Shown here piece after piece: positions 15,004-20,143 of a DNA stretch of 20,143 bases; positions within the stretch are counted from its first letter, which is position 1, and every line of letters begins with the position of its first letter. Below the pieces are notes generated by a model, which was not told where the DNA came from, searched no databases, and saw nothing but the letters and a program-made list of their open reading frames with translations. The translations under genes were made by a program, and so were the position numbers. Source of the DNA: CAYLNK01 sp964384675 (lineage in GTDB: Bacteria > Acidobacteriota > Thermoanaerobaculia > UBA5066); NCBI GenBank assembly GCA_964384675.1, contig CAYLNK010000097.1:1-20143 (forward strand), read 5' to 3'.

Positions 15004-15921
15004 TTACCTCCCTGCCTTTCGCTTGGCCGGACTCTTCCCGCCGGCCTTTCGGACGACCCGGCTCTTCTTCCGCACACCCGGGCTCGCGGTCTCCCCGACG
15101 CGCCCCTGCCCGACGGCGGCCACGAGCCCGTGGAGCAGCCTGACGAAGCGGTCCTTCACGCGGACGGTCGTCTCGAGGACCTCCTTGTGGTCGAGCTTCC
15201 GGGGAAGCACTCCGGCCGCCATGTTCGTGATGCAGGAGATCCCGACGATGCCGACGCCCATCTGGTTGAGCGCGATCACCTCCGGCACCGTCGACATCCC
15301 CACCGCGTTCACCCCCATCGTGCGGAACATCCTGATCTCGGCGGGGGTCTCGTAGGACGGTCCGGTGAGGCCGATGTAGACGCCTTTCCGGAGCGGGACC
15401 CTCAGGCGCTTCGCGACCCGGAGGGCCACGGCGCGGAGGTCCTTGCGGTACGCGTCGGACATGTCCGGGAACCGGGGACCCAGGTCGTCGTCGTTCGCGC
15501 CCATCAGAGGGTTCGTGCCCATCCCGTTGATGTGGTCCTCGATGAGCATCAGGTCGCCGGCCCGGAACGACCTGTCGACGCCGCCCGCCGCGTTCGTCAC
15601 GATCACCGTCCGGCACCCGAGCGCGCCGAGCACCCGGGCCGGGAAGACGACGAGCGGCATCGGGTGCCCCTCGTAGTAGTGGACCCGTCCCGACAGGACG
15701 ATGGTCGCGACGCCCCCGACCTCGCCCGCGACGAGCTTCCCCGCGTGCCCCACCACGGCCGAGGCCGGGAAGCCCGGGATCTCGGCGTACGGCACCACCA
15801 CCGCGTTCGCCACCTGGTCCGCGAAGTCGCCGAGGCCCGATCCGAGGATCACACCCACGACGGGGGGCTGGGGAATCCGGCCGCGGAGGAACTCCGCCGC
15901 GTCTTTCAGCTTCTGGTCCAT
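15004..15921 (-). CDS. Purine nucleoside phosphorylase, trimeric type, with basic C-terminal tail
   Basis: PNP splits inosine and guanosine with phosphate to base and ribose-1-phosphate. ILGSGLG at 25-31, GRVHYYEGH at 78-86, VTNAAGG at 108-114, GPSYETPAE at 187-195 and CITNMAAG at 230-237 are signatures of the trimeric (PNP-I/PunA) class. Asn233 in ITN is the residue associated with 6-oxopurine preference, while MTA phosphorylases carry Asp there. The known fold should end near residue 275. Here about 25 more residues follow, 11 of them Lys or Arg, ending KSPAKRKAGR. ATG at 15921 has AGGAG five bases upstream. It lies 55 bases behind nupC, with an intervening hairpin, and 4 bases ahead of cdd. 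Confidence 0.94.
   Translation of the reverse strand: MDQKLKDAAEFLRGRIPQPPVVGVILGSGLGDFADQVANAVVVPYAEIPGFPASAVVGHAGKLVAGEVGGVATIVLSGRVHYYEGHPMPLVVFPARVLGALGCRTVIVTNAAGGVDRSFRAGDLMLIEDHINGMGTNPLMGANDDDLGPRFPDMSDAYRKDLRAVALRVAKRLRVPLRKGVYIGLTGPSYETPAEIRMFRTMGVNAVGMSTVPEVIALNQMGVGIVGISCITNMAAGVLPRKLDHKEVLETTVRVKDRFVRLLHGLVAAVGQGRVGETASPGVRKKSRVVRKAGGKSPAKRKAGR
15007..15012 (-). promoter_or_regulatory. Shine-Dalgarno of cdd
   Basis: GGGAGG on the minus strand lies 7 bases before the GTG at 14999 and almost touches the TAA of the PNP gene. It fixes the non-ATG start of cytidine deaminase. Confidence 0.75.
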
Positions 15922-15941
15922 GGAGGCTCCTATGCGCGTCG

Positions 15942-15967
15942 GGGGAGCCCGGCATCCGGGCTGCCCC
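15942..15967 (-). other. Intercistronic hairpin between nupC and the PNP gene
   Basis: AGCCCGG and CCGGGCT (15946-15952 with 15956-15962) form a perfect 7-bp stem with a CAT loop. Four further G-C pairs extend it past one bulged G. It starts 9 bases after the nupC stop. There is no U-tract, so it more likely tunes mRNA stability or partial read-through than stops transcription outright. Confidence 0.55.
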
Positions 15968-15976
15968 GATCCGGCG

Positions 15977-17257
15977 TCAGCTGTGGAGGATCCCGGCGAT
16001 CGAGGCGCTCATGAAGGTCGCGAGCGAGCCGGCGAGGAGCGCCCAGAACCCGAGCCGGGCGATGTCGCTCTTGCGGCTCGGGGCGAGGCCGCCGATGCCG
16101 CCGATCTGGATGCCGATGGAGGAGAAGTTCGCGAACCCGCAGAGGGCGAACGAGGCGATCAGGTGCGACTTCTCGGACGCCCACACCTTCACCTGCGACA
16201 TCTCGAGGTAGGCCACGAACTCGTTCACCACGGTCTTGAAGCCGATGAGCCGCGCCACCGTGCCGCAATCCTCCTTGGCGACGCCCATCACCCAGGCGAG
16301 CGGCCAGAGGACGCGGGAGAAGATCCACTGCAGCGACAGCTGCGTCTCGAACGGCGAGGCACCCGGCTTGCCGAACCCGAGGTACGCGCCGGCCCAGCCC
16401 AGCCCCCCGTTCAGGAGCGAGATCAGCGCGATGAACGCGATCAGCATCGCCGTGATGTTGATCGCGAGGGACATTCCCTGCGAGGCGCCGGAGGAGGCCG
16501 CTTCCACCACGTTGGCGTGCTCGCTCTCGATCTTGACCTTCACGGTGCCCGACGTGGCCGGCTCCTCGGTCTCCGGCCGCAGGAGCTTCGCCATCACGAT
16601 CGTGGCCGGTGCCGCCATCACCGACGCCGTGATCAGGTAGTTGGCCGGGATCCCCATCGCCGCGTAGGCCAGGAGCACCGCGCCCGAGATGTGAGCCATG
16701 CCGCCCGTCATCATCGTGAGGAGCTCGGACATCGTCATCTTCGGGATGTACGGGGCGATGATGATCGGCGCCTCCGTCTGCCCGATGAAGATGTTCGCGG
16801 CCACGGCTAGCGACTCGGCGCCGGAGACCCGCAGGAGCTTGGTCATCACCACCGCGAAGACCTGCACGACTCTCTGCATGACCCCGAGGTGGTAGAGGAT
16901 CGTGAAGAACGACGCGATGAAGATGACGATCGGCATCACCTTGAACGCGAAGATGAACGGCGCGAAGTCGACCTTGGTCGCGGCCGAGATCTTCGCCTGC
17001 GTCCCGGGGTCGGCCAGCCAGGAGAAGACGAACTTCGCCCCCTCGTCGGAGTAGGCGATGGCGCCGGTGATGCCGTCCGAGAACGCCTTCAGCGCGTCCG
17101 CTCCGGGCTTCCACGAGATGACGATGTAGCCCAGCGTGAACTGGAGGACGAGACCCCAGAGCACCGTGGCCCACCGGATCGCCTTCCGGTCCTTCGAGAG
17201 GAGGACTCCGATCCCGACGATCACGACCAGCCCGATCAGGCCCTGAAAACGATCCAA
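15977..17257 (-). CDS. Concentrative nucleoside transporter (NupC/CNT family)
   Basis: The 426-residue integral membrane protein imports nucleosides with a cation. CNT signatures are clear: GQTEAPIIIAPY at 159-170, the NEFVAY box at 345-350, and CGFANFSSIGIQIGGIG at 373-389. Hydrophobic segments occur at about 6-20, 28-48, 100-123, 185-222, 266-295 and 400-424, among others. A charged loop at about 228-252 interrupts the membrane part. The start is a TTG, supported by GGAGGAGG 5 bases upstream and by the expected N-terminus beginning with a membrane segment. It opens the salvage run. The 209-base space before it holds a hairpin behind deoB and may hold its promoter. Substrate range (purine, pyrimidine or both) is not readable. 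Confidence 0.94.
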   Translation of the reverse strand: MDRFQGLIGLVVIVGIGVLLSKDRKAIRWATVLWGLVLQFTLGYIVISWKPGADALKAFSDGITGAIAYSDEGAKFVFSWLADPGTQAKISAATKVDFAPFIFAFKVMPIVIFIASFFTILYHLGVMQRVVQVFAVVMTKLLRVSGAESLAVAANIFIGQTEAPIIIAPYIPKMTMSELLTMMTGGMAHISGAVLLAYAAMGIPANYLITASVMAAPATIVMAKLLRPETEEPATSGTVKVKIESEHANVVEAASSGASQGMSLAINITAMLIAFIALISLLNGGLGWAGAYLGFGKPGASPFETQLSLQWIFSRVLWPLAWVMGVAKEDCGTVARLIGFKTVVNEFVAYLEMSQVKVWASEKSHLIASFALCGFANFSSIGIQIGGIGGLAPSRKSDIARLGFWALLAGSLATFMSASIAGILHS

Positions 17258-17262
17258 CGCCG

Positions 17263-17270
17263 CCTCCTCC
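17263..17270 (-). promoter_or_regulatory. Shine-Dalgarno of nupC
   Basis: GGAGGAGG on the minus strand is placed 5 bases before the TTG start at 17257. It is the strongest ribosome site in the window and decides the unusual start codon. Confidence 0.8.
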
Positions 17271-17432
17271 CGGAGCGCGCGTCAGACCAGGAGCGTGCGC
17301 GCGACCCGGACCCGCCCCCTCCACGTGTTTCGCCCCGGGTCGCCGTTCACGAGGATGGGCCGGGCGAGGATCGAGAGAACGGCGGCGGCCGGGGAGGCTC
17401 GAGGAGACGTTGGGCCGGAGGATAACCGAGAA

Positions 17433-17451
17433 GGAGGCGCCGAACGCCTCC
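17433..17451 (-). terminator. Hairpin behind deoB
   Basis: On the minus strand GGAGGCG and CGCCTCC form a perfect 7-bp stem with a TTCGG loop, 15 bases after the deoB stop codon. It is followed by TTCTCGGTT, a weak pyrimidine tail. It probably ends or attenuates the upstream transcript before nupC. Confidence 0.5.
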
Positions 17452-17466
17452 AACCGCTCCGGATCG

Positions 17467-18633
<1,167 letters not shown>

Positions 18634-18646
18634 GTGCGGGGGCTCC

Positions 18647-19360
18647 TCACAGCTTCGCCGCGCGACCCGCCGCGTCCGAGCGCACCGGCGAGTCGGGGAA
18701 GTCGCTGACGACCCGCTGGTAGTAGGACTTCGCCTCGGCGAGCTGCCCGGACTTCTCGTGGAGCTGGCCCAGCAGGAACACCAGCACGTCCTTGGGGAGC
18801 GGGGCGCTCGACGACTCGAGGTACTGCTTGGCGAGCGCGATCGCCTCCTTCGTCTTGCCCGACGAGGCCTGGGCTTCGAGCAGCGAGTACGCCGCGACAC
18901 CGCCGACGAGACCGTCCCGATCGGAGGAGGCGAGCTTCCGCGCCGCCTCGAGCGTCTCCGCGGAGGGTGCACCGGTACCCAGCCCCAGCAGGGTCAGGCG
19001 CGCCGCGGCGGCCGTCGAGCCGGAGCCGTCCTTGGCGATGGCCTCCAGCTCCTTCCGAGCCGCCGCCGTCCGCTCGGCCTCGGTCTTGTAGACCGTCTGT
19101 CCGGGCTGCACCGAGGCACCATCGGTGACGAGAGGCGCGTCCAGGATCCCCAGGGCCTTCGACAGGCGAGCTCCGGCATGGTTCCGGGACCAGGCGATCC
19201 CGCCCCAGACGCCTCCCACCAGGACGATGGCTCCCACGGCGATCGCCGCCCACTTCACCGTCTCGCTACGGTGCCCGACGACGTAGTCCCGGGCCTCGAC
19301 GATCGCCTCCTCCAGCTGGTCCGTCTGGAGGTCCTTCTTGGTCAGCTTGTCCTTCGACAT
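18647..19360 (-). CDS. Membrane-anchored TPR protein (YfgM-like)
   Basis: The 237-residue protein has a charged cytoplasmic N-terminus with LEEAIVEARDYVVGH at 16-30 and one membrane segment at about 36-57. A helical-repeat domain then continues to the C-terminus. TPR-like pairs include AYSLLEAQASSGKTKEAIALAKQYL and FLLGQLHEKSGQLAEAKSYYQRVV. The architecture matches the TPR_21/YfgM group, ancillary SecYEG factors that help exported proteins fold. The link to that exact group is by architecture only, and a general periplasmic assembly TPR protein is the alternative. The ATG lacks a good ribosome site. It lies 22 bases behind the HesB-like gene and 13 bases ahead of deoB. Confidence 0.8.
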   Translation of the reverse strand: MSKDKLTKKDLQTDQLEEAIVEARDYVVGHRSETVKWAAIAVGAIVLVGGVWGGIAWSRNHAGARLSKALGILDAPLVTDGASVQPGQTVYKTEAERTAAARKELEAIAKDGSGSTAAAARLTLLGLGTGAPSAETLEAARKLASSDRDGLVGGVAAYSLLEAQASSGKTKEAIALAKQYLESSSAPLPKDVLVFLLGQLHEKSGQLAEAKSYYQRVVSDFPDSPVRSDAAGRAAKL

Positions 19361-19382
19361 CTTGCTTCGTGGGGTCCCGGTC

Positions 19383-19697
19383 TCAGCAGAACGCGGCGAA
19401 CGCGGCGTCCGGATGGTCGAGCCAGTACCCTTCCGTCTCCTTCTCCAGGTCGTAATCGATCGTTGCGCCCGCGAGGCGCGAGTGCGCGTAGTCGTCCAGG
19501 GAGATCGTGAGCCCCCCGTCGGACGGGAACGTGATTCCGTCGTCCAGCGGGCGGGTCGCGAAGGAGAGCCGGTAGCCGGCTCCCCCGCAGCCGAGAATAT
19601 AGCGGATCGTCAGGATCGCCGCGGCCGGATCGATCCCCTCGTCCCGAAGAGCCCCGAGGGCGCGAGGGCTGACCCGGATCCGCGGCAGGAGCGTCAC
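19383..19697 (-). CDS. HesB/IscA-like (A-type Fe-S carrier family) protein
   Basis: The 104-residue product shows the HesB/IscA core. The Cys37 segment YILGCGGAGYRLSF is at about 33-46. A strand LTISLDDYAHSRLAGATIDYD at about 63-83 corresponds to the 'dPls..yL.GatiDY' segment. The C-terminal end is PDAAFAAFC. True A-type carriers have a second CGC motif near the end. Here only one Cys (Cys104, the very last residue) remains. Two ligands per monomer instead of three questions classical cluster transfer and may place it in a HesB-like side branch. The GTG start overlaps the stop of the lysine-rich gene by four bases (GTGA). Confidence 0.75.
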   Translation of the reverse strand: MTLLPRIRVSPRALGALRDEGIDPAAAILTIRYILGCGGAGYRLSFATRPLDDGITFPSDGGLTISLDDYAHSRLAGATIDYDLEKETEGYWLDHPDAAFAAFC

Positions 19698-20143
19698 CGC
19701 CTCTTCGGCGCCTTCTTCTTGGGCTTGGCCGGGGTCTTCGCCTTGGGCGCCGCCTTCTTCGCCGGCTTCGCGGACTTCTTCGGCGCGCTCTTCTTCACGA
19801 GCTTCTTGACGAACCCCTTCACGAGGTCCTTCATCGACTTCCCGGCGGCCTTCTTCGTGGGCTTGGCGGACTTCTTCGCGGTGGCCGCCTTCTTCACGGG
19901 CCGAGCTGCTTTCCTGGCCGGAGCCGTCTTCCCCGCCGGAGAGGAGGGCTTCTTGGCAGGTGCTGCCTTCTTGGCGGGACCCGCCTTGGCCGCGACGGCC
20001 TTCTTCGCAGGCGCGGCCTTCTTCGCGGGCGCGGCCTTCTTCGCAGGCGCGGCCTTCGCCGCCGGGGCGGCCACGGCGGGTTTCGCCTTCGCCTTCGGAG
20101 CGGCCTTCGCGGCTGGCGCCGAAGTGGCGGCGTTCGGCTCGGG
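19694..20143 (-). CDS. Lysine/alanine-rich histone-H1-like protein (partial, 5' end outside window)
   Basis: The frame is open from the stop at 19694 to the window edge without interruption, giving 149 visible residues. The start lies beyond the window. The GTG at 20074 is only an internal Val codon, since the 23 residues upstream have the same composition. In the last 126 residues, 40 are Lys and 40 are Ala, with Pro next. APAKKA repeats fill the first part and KKSAKPAKKAAPKAK-type repeats the end. A short amphipathic stretch, MKDLVKGFVKKLVKK, separates them. Such tails resemble eukaryotic histone H1 and bacterial Hc1/AlgP-type proteins, so nucleic acid binding is likely. Whether a folded domain precedes the tail cannot be seen. 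Confidence 0.8.
   Translation of the reverse strand, partial: PEPNAATSAPAAKAAPKAKAKPAVAAPAAKAAPAKKAAPAKKAAPAKKAVAAKAGPAKKAAPAKKPSSPAGKTAPARKAARPVKKAATAKKSAKPTKKAAGKSMKDLVKGFVKKLVKKSAPKKSAKPAKKAAPKAKTPAKPKKKAPKRR

Noticed and set aside
17282..17466. Small minus-strand gene in the deoB-nupC space
   Set aside because: The frame is the tail of a deoB shadow frame, with no start signal or motif.
20072..20074. GTG as the true start of the lysine-rich protein
   Set aside because: The frame and its Ala/Lys/Pro composition continue unbroken to the window edge, and no ribosome site precedes this GTG.

Overview
This is a GC-rich (roughly 70% by eye), densely packed bacterial chromosome segment. Almost every gene lies on the minus strand, so transcription runs from high to low coordinates. 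Several head-to-tail pairs overlap by 1-8 bases. GTG and TTG starts are common. The Lol-type export proteins and the periplasm-directed proteins indicate a diderm. The gene mix and composition would fit an Acidobacteriota-like lineage, but no marker gene in the window settles this, so the placement is a weak inference. A 100-N scaffold gap shows that this is a draft or metagenome-type assembly.

Layout in transcription order (right to left). (1) 20143-17467: a lysine/alanine-rich histone-H1-like protein cut by the window edge, a HesB/IscA-type protein, a membrane-anchored TPR protein and phosphopentomutase (deoB). (2) 17257-11819: a nucleoside salvage run of a NupC-type transporter, purine nucleoside phosphorylase, cytidine deaminase, an MTA/SAH-deaminase-like amidohydrolase with an apparent signal peptide, and pyrimidine nucleoside phosphorylase. 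(3) 11671-7995: an ABC-F ATPase overlapping an FHA-GAF-PP2C phosphatase. (4) 7936-3935: cinA, plsY, gpsA and a class I glutamine-amidotransferase-like protein. (5) 3331-3651 on the plus strand: a small His/Cys-rich metal-binding protein, the only plus-strand gene. (6) 3265-69: a LolD-type ATPase, a LolC/E-type permease, a LolA-like periplasmic protein and a single-domain asparaginase-like protein.

The salvage run plus deoB forms a coherent pathway. NupC imports nucleosides, Cdd converts cytidine to uridine, the two phosphorylases release base and (deoxy)ribose-1-phosphate, and DeoB makes the 5-phosphate. The predicted exported deaminase is the odd member. It could turn adenosine-type compounds into inosine-type ones that the Asn-type (6-oxopurine) PNP can use; this is an inference. 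plsY and gpsA supply early glycerophospholipid synthesis. The LolD/LolE/LolA-like set is a predicted lipoprotein or envelope export unit.

Non-coding structure is unusually rich. There are two unrelated hairpin repeat families. A 55-bp tandem family fills the convergent gap at 3656-3923 and contains the assembly gap. A 45-bp G-tract family sits directly behind TAG stop codons at the window start and at 11728-11814. Four operon or gene heads show a -10-like hexamer only 6-7 bases before the start codon, which suggests leaderless transcripts. I found no tRNA, rRNA, CRISPR array, transposase or phage gene.
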